Positions 1-8,754 of a stretch of DNA of 64,000 nucleotides are shown here, piece by piece. The notes below the pieces were generated by a model. The model did not search any database, was not told the origin of the DNA, and was given only the letters and a program-made list of their open reading frames with translations. This DNA comes from JANQPX01 sp039197065 (lineage in GTDB: Bacteria > Pseudomonadota > Alphaproteobacteria > Geminicoccales > Geminicoccaceae). A program made the translations under genes and the position numbers. Location: the NCBI GenBank assembly GCA_039197065.1, contig JBCCUL010000001.1, positions 310,001 through 374,000 on the forward strand. Reading direction: 5' to 3'. Positions within the stretch are counted from its first letter, which is position 1; every line of letters begins with the position of its first letter.

Positions 1-2
1 TT

Positions 3-752
3 GAAGACGTGTATGTCGGCCCTTTCTGTCAGGTCGACGCCGATGTGCGTATCGGACGCGGCAGCCGTCTCGAATCCCATGTCGTCGTCACCGGCAGGAC
101 GACGCTGGGCGAGGGCTGCAGGGTTTTCCCCTTCGCCTGCCTCGGTCACCGCCCGCAGGATTTGAAATATCGTGGTGAAGAGTCGGATCTGATCATCGGC
201 AGCAACAACCAGATCAGAGAACATGTGACCATGCACCCCGGCACCGCCCATGGCGGCGGCACCACCCGGGTCGGCAGCAACGGCCTCTTCATGGCCGGCG
301 TGCATGTCGCGCATGACTGCCAGGTCGGCGACGGCGTGATCATGGCGAACAACGCCACGCTTGCCGGCCATGTCGAGGTGATGGACTTCGCCTTTCTCGG
401 CGGCCTGTCCGCCGTGCATCAGTTCGTGCGTATCGGACGTCAGGCGATGATCGGCGGTCTTGCCGGTGTCGAGGCCGACGTCATCCCCTATGGCACGGTG
501 CTGGGCAATCGCGCCTCGCTGAATGGCCTCAACATCATCGGCATGAAGCGTCGCGGCGTCGATCGCGACGAGATTCAGCAGATGCGCAACGCCTATCGCA
601 CCTTGTTTGCGACCGACGGCACGTTCGCCGATCGGCTGATCGAGGTGGCCGAGCATTACAAGGCCTATCCTCGGGTCATCGAGATTATCGATTTTATTCG
701 CTCCGGAGATAACCGATCGATTTGCCTTCCCAAAACACCGCGAGCCGCTTGA
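3..752 (+). CDS. lpxA: Acyl-ACP--UDP-N-acetylglucosamine O-acyltransferase, 5' end missing
   Basis: LpxA adds the first hydroxyacyl chain to UDP-GlcNAc, the first step of lipid A synthesis in the cytoplasm. The visible part is a left-handed beta-helix of hexapeptide repeats (V-x-I-G-x-G type). It has the catalytic-His segment GVHVAHDCQVG near residue 100 and the usual helical C-terminal domain. The frame is open to the window edge, reading E-D before the first GTG at base 9, so roughly 20 N-terminal residues probably lie upstream. It overlaps lpxI by 31 bases, and lpxB follows, the common alphaproteobacterial order. Confidence 0.95.
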   Translation, partial: EDVYVGPFCQVDADVRIGRGSRLESHVVVTGRTTLGEGCRVFPFACLGHRPQDLKYRGEESDLIIGSNNQIREHVTMHPGTAHGGGTTRVGSNGLFMAGVHVAHDCQVGDGVIMANNATLAGHVEVMDFAFLGGLSAVHQFVRIGRQAMIGGLAGVEADVIPYGTVLGNRASLNGLNIIGMKRRGVDRDEIQQMRNAYRTLFATDGTFADRLIEVAEHYKAYPRVIEIIDFIRSGDNRSICLPKTPRAA

Positions 753-1588
753 GCGAACGGCAGCGAAAGCTCGCCGTCTTCGCCGGCAGGGGCATGCTGC
801 CGGCGGCCGTCATTCAGGCCGCTGTCGGTGACGGCCGAGACGTTTTCGTTCTGGGCATCGAGGGCGAGACAGACCCGGATCTGATCGCCGACTATGATCA
901 CGCCTGGGTGAAGCTTGGCGCCGTCGGTCGCACGATCGACCTGCTGCATCGGGCCTCGGTCGACGACATCGTGATGATCGGCGCCATCAACCGGCCGTCC
1001 TTCGGCGATCTCAAGCCCGATCTTCGCGGCATGCAGCTCCTGGCAAAGCTGGGCATGAAGGCGGCGATCGGCGACGATCATCTGCTGTCCACGGTCGTGC
1101 GCGAGCTGGAAGGCGAGGGATTTCGCGTCATCGGTGCCGACGAGATCATCCAGCCGATGCTCGCACCCGAGGGGCTGATCACGGGAGCATCGCCGGACGA
1201 GGACGCCCGCCTGGACATCGAGCTCGGCTTCGACGTGGCCATGAAGATCGGCGAGCTCGACATCGGTCAGGCGGTGATCGTGCAGGACCGCAGGGTGCTC
1301 GGCGTCGAGGCGATCGAAGGCACCGATGCGCTCATCCAACGGGTCGGCTCGCTCAAGCGAGGCCAGTTGGGTGGGGTTCTCGTCAAAGTGAAGAAGCCGG
1401 GACAGGACCGGCGCGCCGATCTGCCGACGGTCGGCGATCGGACGGTGGCGCTCACGATCGGAGCCGGCCTTGCCGGCATCGCCGTTCATGCCGGCCACTG
1501 CCTCTTGGTGAATCGCGCCTCGATGATCGAGAAGGCTGACCGGGCTGGCCTCTTCATCACCGGCATCAGCGGTGATGAAGAGGCCTGA
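722..1588 (+). CDS. lpxI: UDP-2,3-diacylglucosamine pyrophosphatase LpxI
   Basis: LpxI (DUF1009 family) hydrolyses UDP-2,3-diacylglucosamine to lipid X. It is the alphaproteobacterial replacement for LpxH. The 288-residue product has the N-terminal GRGMLP glycine motif, the IGAINRPSFGDLKPD segment and a C-terminal domain with the GDRTVALT stretch followed by an Ala/Gly-rich region. The start is TTG, inside the lpxA 3' end. No ATG lies close enough to keep the conserved KLAVFAGRG start region. The stop is 3 bases before lpxB, so lpxA-lpxI-lpxB is one translational unit. Confidence 0.93.
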   Translation: MPSQNTASRLSERQRKLAVFAGRGMLPAAVIQAAVGDGRDVFVLGIEGETDPDLIADYDHAWVKLGAVGRTIDLLHRASVDDIVMIGAINRPSFGDLKPDLRGMQLLAKLGMKAAIGDDHLLSTVVRELEGEGFRVIGADEIIQPMLAPEGLITGASPDEDARLDIELGFDVAMKIGELDIGQAVIVQDRRVLGVEAIEGTDALIQRVGSLKRGQLGGVLVKVKKPGQDRRADLPTVGDRTVALTIGAGLAGIAVHAGHCLLVNRASMIEKADRAGLFITGISGDEEA

Positions 1589-1591
1589 GCC

Positions 1592-2767
1592 ATGGTCAAG
1601 AACGGCAACAGCGCCAAGATCTTCCTCCTCGCGGGCGAGCCCTCCGGCGATGTGATCGGCGCGCGTCTGATGCAGGCCTTGCAGCGATCCGGCAGTGAGC
1701 GCGACATCGATTTCTTCGGCGTGGGCGGTGCGCGCATGCAGGCGGAGGGCTTGAAGAGCCTGTTCCCCATGGAGGAATTGTCGCTCATGGGGTTCACCGA
1801 AGTGCTGCCCCATGTGCCGAGGCTCCTAAAGCGTCTTTCCGAGACCCGAAATGAGATCGTCCGTCAGCAGCCGGACATGGCGCTGACCATCGACAGTCCG
1901 AGCTTCTCGCTCCGTCTGCAGGAGCGCCTCGACGGCAGCGCTATGAAGCGCGTCCATTATGTGGCGCCGCAGGTCTGGGCCTGGCGTCAGGGCCGCGCCG
2001 CCAAACTCGGCGCCAAGATCGATCATCTGCTGGCGCTCTTGCCCTTCGAGCCCCGTTTCTTCGAGAAATACGGTCTTGCCTGCAGTTTCGTCGGTCACCC
2101 GATCATCGAGGAGGCCGGTCGCCGGGGCGATGGTGCCCGCTTCATAAAGCGCTACCAGCAGCCTGATGACGTGCCGATCATCTGCCTCCTGCCCGGCAGC
2201 CGCCGGACGGAGATCAAGCAGCATATGCCGGTGCTGAAGGAAACGGCCAACCGCCTCGGCCAGCGCTTTCCGCGTCTCCGTCTGATCCTGCCCACGCTCC
2301 CGAGCCTGACGCCGATGCTGCGGCCCATGGTCGAGGACTGGCCGATCCAGCCGCTCATCCTGGATGAGCGCGCCGATCGTTTCGATGCCTATGCCGCGAG
2401 CTGGCTCGCCATCGCGGCGTCCGGAACCGTGACGCTCGAGCTGGCGCTCGCCGGCCTTCCCCACATCACCATCTATCGGACCGGCAGACTCACCGCCTGG
2501 CTCGCAAGGCGCATGATCAATGTCGACCATGTCAATCTGGTCAATCTCATTCTCAATCGCCCTGTGGTGCCCGAGTGGCTGCAGGAGGACTGCAATCCCG
2601 AGCGAATCGCGACCAGCGCCCTCCATCTGATCGACGATCCCGAGCACCGTGCGACGCAAAGAGCGTCCTTGGGCGAGGTCATGACGATGCTGCAGGGCGG
2701 CGATGACGGCACGCCCAGCGAGCAGGCTGCGCGCCGTGTCCTCACCCTCCTCGAACAACCGGCCTAA
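1592..2767 (+). CDS. lpxB: Lipid-A-disaccharide synthase
   Basis: LpxB is a GT19 glycosyltransferase that joins lipid X and UDP-2,3-diacylglucosamine to give the tetra-acylated disaccharide of lipid A. At 391 residues it has the normal family length. It opens with the AGEPSGDVIGA motif, has the YVAPQVWAWRQGR segment near residue 125, the GHPIIEE segment, the LLPGSRRTEI motif and the C-terminal ASGTVTLELAL motif. The start ATG follows the lpxI stop by a few bases. A hairpin without a T-run lies downstream, before an unrelated lipoprotein gene. Confidence 0.96.
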   Translation: MVKNGNSAKIFLLAGEPSGDVIGARLMQALQRSGSERDIDFFGVGGARMQAEGLKSLFPMEELSLMGFTEVLPHVPRLLKRLSETRNEIVRQQPDMALTIDSPSFSLRLQERLDGSAMKRVHYVAPQVWAWRQGRAAKLGAKIDHLLALLPFEPRFFEKYGLACSFVGHPIIEEAGRRGDGARFIKRYQQPDDVPIICLLPGSRRTEIKQHMPVLKETANRLGQRFPRLRLILPTLPSLTPMLRPMVEDWPIQPLILDERADRFDAYAASWLAIAASGTVTLELALAGLPHITIYRTGRLTAWLARRMINVDHVNLVNLILNRPVVPEWLQEDCNPERIATSALHLIDDPEHRATQRASLGEVMTMLQGGDDGTPSEQAARRVLTLLEQPA

Positions 2768-2831
2768 GAGGATGAGCACCCATCAGATTATCGATTCAGC
2801 CGCTGTTCATCCGGTTCGTGGTTGGATCACT

Positions 2832-2855
2832 GCCGGCATTCGATAAGATGCCGGC
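2832..2855 (+). terminator. Hairpin after lpxB
   Basis: A perfect 8-bp inverted repeat (GCCGGCAT / ATGCCGGC) with an 8-base loop stands 65 bases after the lpxB stop. No T-run follows, so it could be a Rho-assisted terminator or an mRNA 3'-end stabiliser rather than a classical terminator. Confidence 0.35.
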
Positions 2856-2963
2856 TCGCCGAAGATTGATACCGGCGACATGAGCGCAGGGGACGGTCCC
2901 TGAAAGACGGCAGGGAACGGCAGGTCCGTCGATCCTGAAGCCGCGCTCAGGACGGAGGGAACG

Positions 2964-3596
2964 ATGTTGGAGATACGATCAGCGGCTTTGCTGGCGGCCT
3001 TATTTTTTCTGCCGGCCTGCACGGCGAACGATCAGAGCCTCACGCGCGCGCAGGGTGCCGGTGCCGGTGCAGCGCTCGGCGCCGGTCTTGGTGCGATCTT
3101 CGGTGGCGATGAGGAGGATATCCTGATCGGCGCCGCCATCGGCGGTCTTGCCGGCCTCGCCGTCGGTGAGGCGGTGGCGCGCAAGAAGGCCGACTATGCT
3201 TCGGCCGAGGACATGGTCGTTCAGGAGCGCCGCATCGTCTCGAACCAGGCGGATGACGTGGCATCCTACAATGCCGGCCTCGAGCGGGAGCTGGACATCC
3301 TGAATAGGGACATCGCAGCCCTCGAAGCAGCGATCAGCGAGGGGCGCGCCGACCATTCAGCGAGGCTCGAACTCTATCAGCGCGCGTCATATGATCTGGA
3401 CCAGGCGCGACAGCGGCTCGTCGAGGTCAATCAGGAAATCGACGTCAGCCGCAAGGTGTATCAAGAAGCGCTTCGCGACAGCGAACCGGTCGATCTGGTC
3501 GAGTGGGATCGCCGAATTCGCGAGCTTGAAAGACGCAGAAACAGTCTCGCCAACCTGATCGGCGATTTCGAATACACCACCCAAAGACTTGCTTGA
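2964..3596 (+). CDS. Glycine-zipper coiled-coil outer-membrane lipoprotein
   Basis: This is a 210-residue predicted lipoprotein. Residues 1-19 form a signal peptide ending in the lipobox LPAC, so the lipidated Cys would be residue 19. Residues about 30-70 are Gly/Ala-rich with repeated GxxxG spacing (glycine zipper), as in proteins that insert into or stiffen the envelope. The remainder is charged heptad-like coiled coil. The start ATG has a GGAGG-like site just upstream. The next gene encodes a second coiled-coil lipoprotein 10 bases on, so the two probably act together. No specific function is recognised. Confidence 0.8.
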   Translation: MLEIRSAALLAALFFLPACTANDQSLTRAQGAGAGAALGAGLGAIFGGDEEDILIGAAIGGLAGLAVGEAVARKKADYASAEDMVVQERRIVSNQADDVASYNAGLERELDILNRDIAALEAAISEGRADHSARLELYQRASYDLDQARQRLVEVNQEIDVSRKVYQEALRDSEPVDLVEWDRRIRELERRRNSLANLIGDFEYTTQRLA

Positions 3597-3606
3597 GGCG
3601 GATCCC

Positions 3607-4227
3607 ATGAAGACGCCGGAGACGATATCGCTGCCTGTTCTTTGTCTGGGCGCCGGCCTGCTGCTCGCTGGCTGCACGACCGACGATCCCAGAAAAGGCG
3701 GTCTGTTCGGTGGTCTGTTCGGGCTCGGCAGCGGCGCTTATGCGGAGCGTGTCGCCGGCGAGGAGGCGGCGCTGAATGCCGAGGAAGCACGCTATCAAGA
3801 TGAGGTCGCCGAAAGCGAGCGGCTTGGTGCGGTGGTCGAGGGGCGCAGCAGTCAGGCCGCCGATCTGAAGCTGCAGGTTGCGTCGCTTCGGCAGGACATC
3901 GAGCGGCTTGACGCCGAAATCGACAAGCTTCGGCTTGAGCGAAACCTGACCCAGGATGATGTGGCGGCGGCCGAGGCGAATGTCGCAGCACTTCTCGGCG
4001 ATATCGATCGAATCGAGGCGGAGCAGGAGGCGATCGAGCAGGCGAAAGCCTTGGGCGCCGATGCCGATGAGGAGACCGATCCTGCGCAGTTCGGCGAGCC
4101 GCCGCGCGAGCAGGTGAGCGATCTTCGCGCCTATATCATCAAGCTGCAGGACGCCGTCGATGGGCTGAAGCAGGCGCGTGAGCGCCGTGCTGCCGAGGCA
4201 GGCGCCTCGACGCAGAACATAGACTGA
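3607..4227 (+). CDS. Coiled-coil lipoprotein
   Basis: This is a 206-residue predicted lipoprotein from the ATG at 3607, which gives a clean signal peptide with lipobox LAGC near residue 22. The longer in-frame start at 3589 would overlap the upstream gene and spoil the signal peptide. After a short Gly-rich stretch with two GGLFG units, the protein is mainly acidic coiled coil, with a Pro-containing break near residue 160. It is the partner of the preceding glycine-zipper lipoprotein. No catalytic motif is visible and no family is recognised with confidence. Confidence 0.78.
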   Translation: MKTPETISLPVLCLGAGLLLAGCTTDDPRKGGLFGGLFGLGSGAYAERVAGEEAALNAEEARYQDEVAESERLGAVVEGRSSQAADLKLQVASLRQDIERLDAEIDKLRLERNLTQDDVAAAEANVAALLGDIDRIEAEQEAIEQAKALGADADEETDPAQFGEPPREQVSDLRAYIIKLQDAVDGLKQARERRAAEAGASTQNID

Positions 4228-4251
4228 AACCCACTGCCAACGCGGCTGTCG

Positions 4252-5604
4252 TCAGGATGACTCTGTCGGCACTCGCTGCCGGCTCTCGTCGAGACGCTGG
4301 CGACGTTCCGCCTGTTCCGTCTGATCGATCGGAAAGCGCCAGACCAGCGCCGTCGCGGCGAGTTTGATGATCACCGGCAGGAGACCGTAGAGCATGGCCA
4401 GACCGAGCAGGGCAGAGGGCGCATTCTCGCCGCCGGCCTCATAGCCGATCAGATCGAGCAGCGGAAAGGCGATCCCGATGGCGAGCGCCAGCGACAGCTT
4501 GGTCGCCATGCTCCAAAGGGCAAAAAACAGCCCCGTTCGCTGCTGGCCGCTCTCTTCGCTGTCCAGATCGACGACATCCGCCTGGATTGACGCCGGAAGC
4601 GCCATGTCGGCGCCGAGCGAGAGGCCGGAGAGGGCGCAGATGATCGTAAAGGCGACGAGATCGCCTTCACCCAGAAACGGCGCCCAGACGAACATGGCCG
4701 ACGCCCAGAGCATGGCGGCCGCCCAGGCCCGGTGCTTGCCGATGACCTTGCTGATCCGAAGCCAGATCGGAATGCCGATGATGCCGGCCACGAAATAGAG
4801 AAGCAGCAGCGGGCCGGACGCGCCGTCGCCGCCGAGCACATCGCCGACGAACAGGAAAAACAGGGTGGCCGGCAGGCCGTTGGCAATGCCGTTCAGAAGA
4901 TAGGCTGCGATCAGGCGAAGGAACGGCCTGTTGTTCCAGGCAAGGCGCAGCCCTTCCTTGAGCGGCAGCGACGGGCTGAGCGAGGTCTTGGGTTCCGGCG
5001 CGAAGATCAGCACGCCGGCGAGTGCGAGCGGCGTCAGTAAGGCCATGCTCCAGCCAAGCACCGCGAGGATCTCGCCGCGCTGATTGTCGGCATCGAGGCC
5101 GAGCATGATCGGCAGGGCCGCCGCCAGGATGATTCCGACGACCACGAAACCTTCCCGCGCGCCGGCGATGCGGCTGCGCTCGTGATAGTCGCCCGAAAGC
5201 TCCGCCCCCAACGCCGTGAACGGCAGGATCATCATGGTCCAGGCGAGATAGGCAAGCGTCGTCCAGAAGAAAAGATAAGCCGCCCCCGCTCCCTCGCCGG
5301 GAATGAACAGCATCAAGGTGGCGACGATCAAAAGGGGGCAGGCGGCCACCATCCAGGGCCGTCGCCTCCCAAAGCGCGTGCGGGTGCGATCGCCAAGTTC
5401 GCCGATGATCGGATCGGTGAACGTATCCAGCAGGCGCGCCGCGAACAGCAACAGACCCACGGTGGTCAGGCCCAGCCCGATATCCTCGGCATAGAAGGCG
5501 GGCAGGTAGACATAGAGCGGGAGATTGAGCGCTGCGAGCGGCAGGCCAAGGGCCCCATAGCCGAGCAATGTCTTCAACGTGAGCGCTGCCGGCTTATTCG
5601 CCAA
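4252..5604 (-). CDS. MFS transporter of the GPH (glycoside-pentoside-hexuronide:cation symporter) type
   Basis: The product is a 450-residue inner-membrane transporter with about 12 hydrophobic segments. The loop after TM2 carries DPIIGELGDRTRTRFGRRRPW, the hallmark of GPH symporters and their relatives (D-x-x-x-G-x-x-x-D-R-T followed by GRRRP). Its substrate cannot be read from the sequence; family members move sugars and other solutes, and some paralogues act in pigment membranes. It is convergent with the lipoprotein pair and stands alone. The upstream side is a 1.1-kb gap with two hairpin repeats. Confidence 0.82.
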   Translation of the reverse strand: MANKPAALTLKTLLGYGALGLPLAALNLPLYVYLPAFYAEDIGLGLTTVGLLLFAARLLDTFTDPIIGELGDRTRTRFGRRRPWMVAACPLLIVATLMLFIPGEGAGAAYLFFWTTLAYLAWTMMILPFTALGAELSGDYHERSRIAGAREGFVVVGIILAAALPIMLGLDADNQRGEILAVLGWSMALLTPLALAGVLIFAPEPKTSLSPSLPLKEGLRLAWNNRPFLRLIAAYLLNGIANGLPATLFFLFVGDVLGGDGASGPLLLLYFVAGIIGIPIWLRISKVIGKHRAWAAAMLWASAMFVWAPFLGEGDLVAFTIICALSGLSLGADMALPASIQADVVDLDSEESGQQRTGLFFALWSMATKLSLALAIGIAFPLLDLIGYEAGGENAPSALLGLAMLYGLLPVIIKLAATALVWRFPIDQTEQAERRQRLDESRQRVPTESS

Positions 5605-5950
5605 TCCTCTGCCTTTCTTCGGCGACGGCCCCGTCTGCCGGATAGGCCATCGTCTGCGGTAACGGGCTCATGTCCTGGAAACGATCAGCCATCTTCGATG
5701 GCATTCCACCGTCTGCGATGAGGAACGATGTTCGCTTCAGATTACGCAGCCCGGTTCCGTACATAGACGATCCGAGCCCGTGACGCAGCCCCCAACCGGT
5801 TCGATGGCTCTTTGGTATGTCGACCACGCCAACGATCTGCTCTCAGATGAAGCACCACGATGCCGCAGATGATGGCGCTTCGAAAAGCTTTCAGCAGCCC
5901 CCTCGCCACGCCGTTGCCGAACCGATCCCTATGATCCTAAGGACCTGCAT

Positions 5951-6101
5951 TTTACCCGTTATTAACCTTTCACTGCCAAGACGATTCCCGGTCCCTGCCA
6001 CCCTGGGAGTCCATGCGTCCAGAGCCAGCTCGGCCCGTGCTAGGACTCCCAGGATCGTATGGACCAGCGAGACGATATCGTTGTTAGCGAGTTCAGGTTA
6101 A
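5951..6101. repeat. Hairpin repeat family A, copy 1 (degenerate)
   Basis: CtrA-like box TTTA-N7-TTAAC at 5951-5966, 23-base spacer, then a hairpin at 5990-6065. The arms are imperfect (GGTCC...GGGAGTCC versus GGACTCCC...GGACC), and each contains GANTC. A lone TTAA lies at 6098. This is the most diverged copy. Confidence 0.75.
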
Positions 6102-6152
6102 GAAAAGTTGAAGCAAGGTTGGAAACAAGGGATCTCTTCCTAGAGCTTCTGC

Positions 6153-6237
6153 CGAACAGGCGGAATCACCTGTACAATAAAGAAATGCGGCGAAACAATG
6201 AGATAGAGCGTGTGTCCCGACCACATCCGATCGGGAT
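6153..6237 (-). repeat. Repeat family B, copy 1
   Basis: Read on the minus strand this resembles 8534-8613. A GATCCCGA/TCGGGA hairpin is followed by a stretch containing CACGCTC, then TTTGTTTCRCCGC-like bases, and a CAGGTG/CCGCCTG hairpin. Roughly three quarters of bases match by eye. Confidence 0.55.
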
Positions 6238-6291
6238 CTGTCCTAGTGCCGATCAGTAAGTGTTCTCTCGGGCATTATTCCTTTGGTTCCG

Positions 6292-6453
6292 ATAACGCTT
6301 TCTTAACGCTCTTCCCTCATCCTTACGATCTGGTCCATGCGATCCTGGGAGTCCGTGCACCCAGGACTAGCTCGGTCCGCGCTCAGATTCCCAGGATCGC
6401 ATGGACCAGAGAGACACTGCTGGATAGCAGGACATCGTTACGAACGTGTTAAC
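6292..6453. repeat. Hairpin repeat family A, copy 2
   Basis: CtrA-like box ATAA-N7-TTAAC at 6292-6307, 24-base spacer, hairpin at 6332-6407 with long arms (GGTCCATGCGATCCTGGGA and its complement). GAGTC sits in the left arm and GATTC in the right. A second box TTAC-N7-TTAAC lies at 6438-6453. Confidence 0.88.
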
Positions 6454-6726
6454 GCGTCCTACCAGGCAACGCGCAGACTTGCTGACGCCTCGTCGTTTGT
6501 TTCCATCAAGAGAGGCCCCGGTGATCGATACAGAGAGCCGCTCCTAATCCCTATTTTGATGAGTTTTCTTGCCGGTCAGATGTTTTTTACCTGTTCGGGG
6601 AAAAACTCTGGGATCCTACTGAAAACTGCGATCAGTCACTCGGCAATCGAATGATCGATCCAGACCATTCGCAGCCTTTCTACATCCATCAGTCGACGGT
6701 TAGCCCAAGAGCGCCTCGATCCCAGC

Positions 6727-8067
6727 CTATTTCGTTGCGAGGAAGGTTTTCATGCTGTCGTCCATCGCTTCGGCCCAGGGCGTGTGATGCACGGGCGCTA
6801 TCGTACCGGTGCAGGGTGATTTGAACGCCTTGTTGCGATAGCCGGTGATGCTGTGCTCCTTGTCGTGCTCCCATTCGTTGAAGAGCTGCGTCACCAGGTC
6901 GAGGTCGAACTCGGGATAGTCGGTCACGGCGACCAGATCCTTGGTGTAGTCCGTCTGGAAGATGATCTCCTGGAACGGATCGGCGAGCGCCTCCTCACGT
7001 GCGACCCAAGCGTCGATGTCGCCGGCCATCGTCGTCTTCGACGGCAGCTTGATGCGGCCGAGAATGACGTCACGGGCATACCAGGCCTGCGCGTCGAACA
7101 TGCTGAAGGTGTAGTATTGATCCTGCATGCCGAGATACATCAGTTTCGGATTGTCCAGCCAGAAGATGCCTTTGTAGAGCCCGGGCGGATTTAGGCGGTT
7201 GTGGGTCTTCAAGCGAAGGCTGTCGTCGAGGAACGGGAAGTGGTGGAGGTAGCCGGTGCAGAGGATGATGGCGTCAGCATCGACCGAGCTGCCGTCCTTG
7301 AAACGCACGGTCGAGCCCTCAATCGTCGTGATCAGGGGCACTTCCTTCATGCCGTCTGGCCAGTGAAAGCCCATGGGGCTGGTTCGATAGCTGATGGTGA
7401 CCGACTTGGCGCCGTATTTCTGGCATTGGAGCGCTATGTCTTCGGCTGAATAGCTGGCGCCGACCACCACCAGATCCTTGCCCCTGAACTCGTCAGCACT
7501 CCTGAAGTCATGGCCGTGCAGCACACGACCCGGGAAGGTATCGATGCCTTCAAAATCGGGCACATTCGGCACGGAGAAATGGCCTGTGGCGACAATGACG
7601 TAATCGAAGTCCTCGGTCGTCTGCGCCTTGTCCGGGAGATGCTCGGCCGTCAGAGCGAATTTGGCGCTCGCCTCGTCATAGGTGACGCTGCGCACGGCCG
7701 TGTTGAAGCGGATCTGATCGCGTACGCCGCTCTTCTTGACGCGTCCCGTGATGTAATCATGCAGAACTTCCCGGGGCGGAAAGGACGGAATGGGCTTGCC
7801 GAAATGATCGTCGAAGGTGTAGTCGGCGAACTCCAGGCATTCCTTCGGCCCGTTGGACCAGAGATAGCGATACATGCTGCCATGCACCGGTTCGCCATAT
7901 TGATCGGTGCCGGTCCGCCATGTGTAGTGCCAAAGGCCGCCCCAGTCGTCCTGCTTGTCGAAGCAGACCACCTCAGGAACCTCGGCGCCTTTCTGCTTGG
8001 CATGGGCGAAGGCCTGAAGCTGGCTCAGCCCACAGGGGCCGGCACCGATGACGGCGACACGTGTCAT
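6727..8067 (-). CDS. tmm: Trimethylamine monooxygenase (flavin-containing)
   Basis: Tmm oxidises trimethylamine to its N-oxide using FAD and NADPH in the cytoplasm. The 446-residue protein matches bacterial Tmm in layout. It has an FAD-binding GAGPCG near residue 8, the long DDWGGLWHYTWRTG segment, the MYRYLWSNGPKE segment, an FMO fingerprint FPGRVLHGHDF near residue 190 and an NADPH-binding GASYSAED near residue 215. The ATG is preceded by GGGAG about 9 bases away. No trimethylamine N-oxide demethylase or methylated-amine uptake gene stands beside it, so it is an isolated gene between two repeat-rich gaps. Confidence 0.87.
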   Translation of the reverse strand: MTRVAVIGAGPCGLSQLQAFAHAKQKGAEVPEVVCFDKQDDWGGLWHYTWRTGTDQYGEPVHGSMYRYLWSNGPKECLEFADYTFDDHFGKPIPSFPPREVLHDYITGRVKKSGVRDQIRFNTAVRSVTYDEASAKFALTAEHLPDKAQTTEDFDYVIVATGHFSVPNVPDFEGIDTFPGRVLHGHDFRSADEFRGKDLVVVGASYSAEDIALQCQKYGAKSVTISYRTSPMGFHWPDGMKEVPLITTIEGSTVRFKDGSSVDADAIILCTGYLHHFPFLDDSLRLKTHNRLNPPGLYKGIFWLDNPKLMYLGMQDQYYTFSMFDAQAWYARDVILGRIKLPSKTTMAGDIDAWVAREEALADPFQEIIFQTDYTKDLVAVTDYPEFDLDLVTQLFNEWEHDKEHSITGYRNKAFKSPCTGTIAPVHHTPWAEAMDDSMKTFLATK

Positions 8068-8325
8068 GGCAGTCTTCTCCCTCGAACTTCCGGCGGCCGA
8101 ACGATCGAGCGCCTTTTTTTCGAGGCTAGATCAGAGGTGGGAGCGTTGCAAGATACCCAAAATCGATGCTGTTGTTGTTGTTCAAGTTACAATGCACGGT
8201 CGCCCCATGACCGATTTGACATTTCCAGCAGTGTTGATTGAATGACTATTGTCTGTTGCAAGTTGCCGAGAATTTTTTGAAGCATGCTTTAAAAAAACCG
8301 TCATTCGATAATGCGGCACCTCGTC

Positions 8326-8483
8326 TTAACCCTATCGTAACTCATTTCTGCAAGGCTTCGCCTCAGGTCCATGCGACCGTGGGAATCCGCCCGCTTAGCA
8401 GGTGAGTCTGGCGAGGCTCGGATTCCCACGGTCGCATGGACCCGATGGCATTGATAGCGGGCAGGGGTTAACAACGCGTTATC
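8326..8483. repeat. Hairpin repeat family A, copy 3
   Basis: CtrA-like box TTAA-N7-GTAAC at 8326-8341, 24-base spacer, hairpin at 8366-8442. The stem core differs from other copies (ACCGTGG instead of ATCCTGG), but both arms changed together so pairing is kept. GAATC and GATTC sit in the arms. A second box TTAA-N7-TTATC lies at 8468-8483. Confidence 0.88.
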
Positions 8484-8533
8484 GGGAAGGTGGCTGACGG
8501 CATCGATCGATAAAGCGACGTGGCGACCTAGAG

Positions 8534-8613
8534 CGGATCCCGACCTATGTGATCGGGATACACGCTCCATCTCTTTGTTTCACCGCCTTTCCTTATCGAA
8601 CAGGTGGTTCCAC
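8534..8613 (+). repeat. Repeat family B, copy 2
   Basis: An ATCCCGA...TCGGGAT hairpin is followed by a linker with CACGCTCCATCTCTTTGTTT and an AGGTGG/CCACCT hairpin. It resembles the inverted copy at 6153-6237. The style resembles widespread alphaproteobacterial palindromic repeats. Confidence 0.55.
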
Positions 8614-8754
8614 CTTTTTGGGGGAAAGCTCAGGGGTCATACACCCTTCGGAAGATCGAGACCCAAAACAAAACCGGCATGTCGCCTGCATACCCGTCCA
8701 CATCGGAACGCGTTCGGCGATAACCCCACCACGTCAACGAGGTGGCCGCGCCAC

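Larger units (their letters stand above)
5605..6726. other. 1.1-kb gap with intergenic repeats
   Basis: No convincing gene is seen. The short open frames have no recognisable protein features. The stretch holds two copies of the hairpin repeat family (5951-6101 and 6292-6453), one copy of the second repeat family (6153-6237), and a weak relative of that second family near 6560-6610 with a CAGATG/ACCTG-type stem and a GGGGAAAAACTC tail. Base composition is more AT-rich than in neighbouring genes. The promoter of the 4252-5604 transporter must lie in the first few hundred bases. Confidence 0.7.
8068..8754. other. 690-bp gap between tmm and accC with repeats
   Basis: The tmm promoter region (8068-8300, AT-rich, with a run of seven A near 8291) is followed by a family A hairpin element (8326-8483) and a family B element (8534-8613). 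The remainder holds no gene I can support. A CCACCT-AGA-AGGTGG hairpin spans the accC stop codon around 8750. Confidence 0.7.

Noticed and set aside
665..1813. Long minus-strand open frame across lpxI
   Set aside because: It is antisense to a clear LpxI gene, has no family features, and is a by-product of GC-rich codon use.
5594..5827. Minus-strand frame upstream of the GPH transporter
   Set aside because: No binding site, no recognisable domain, and it overlaps the transporter start; treated as non-coding.
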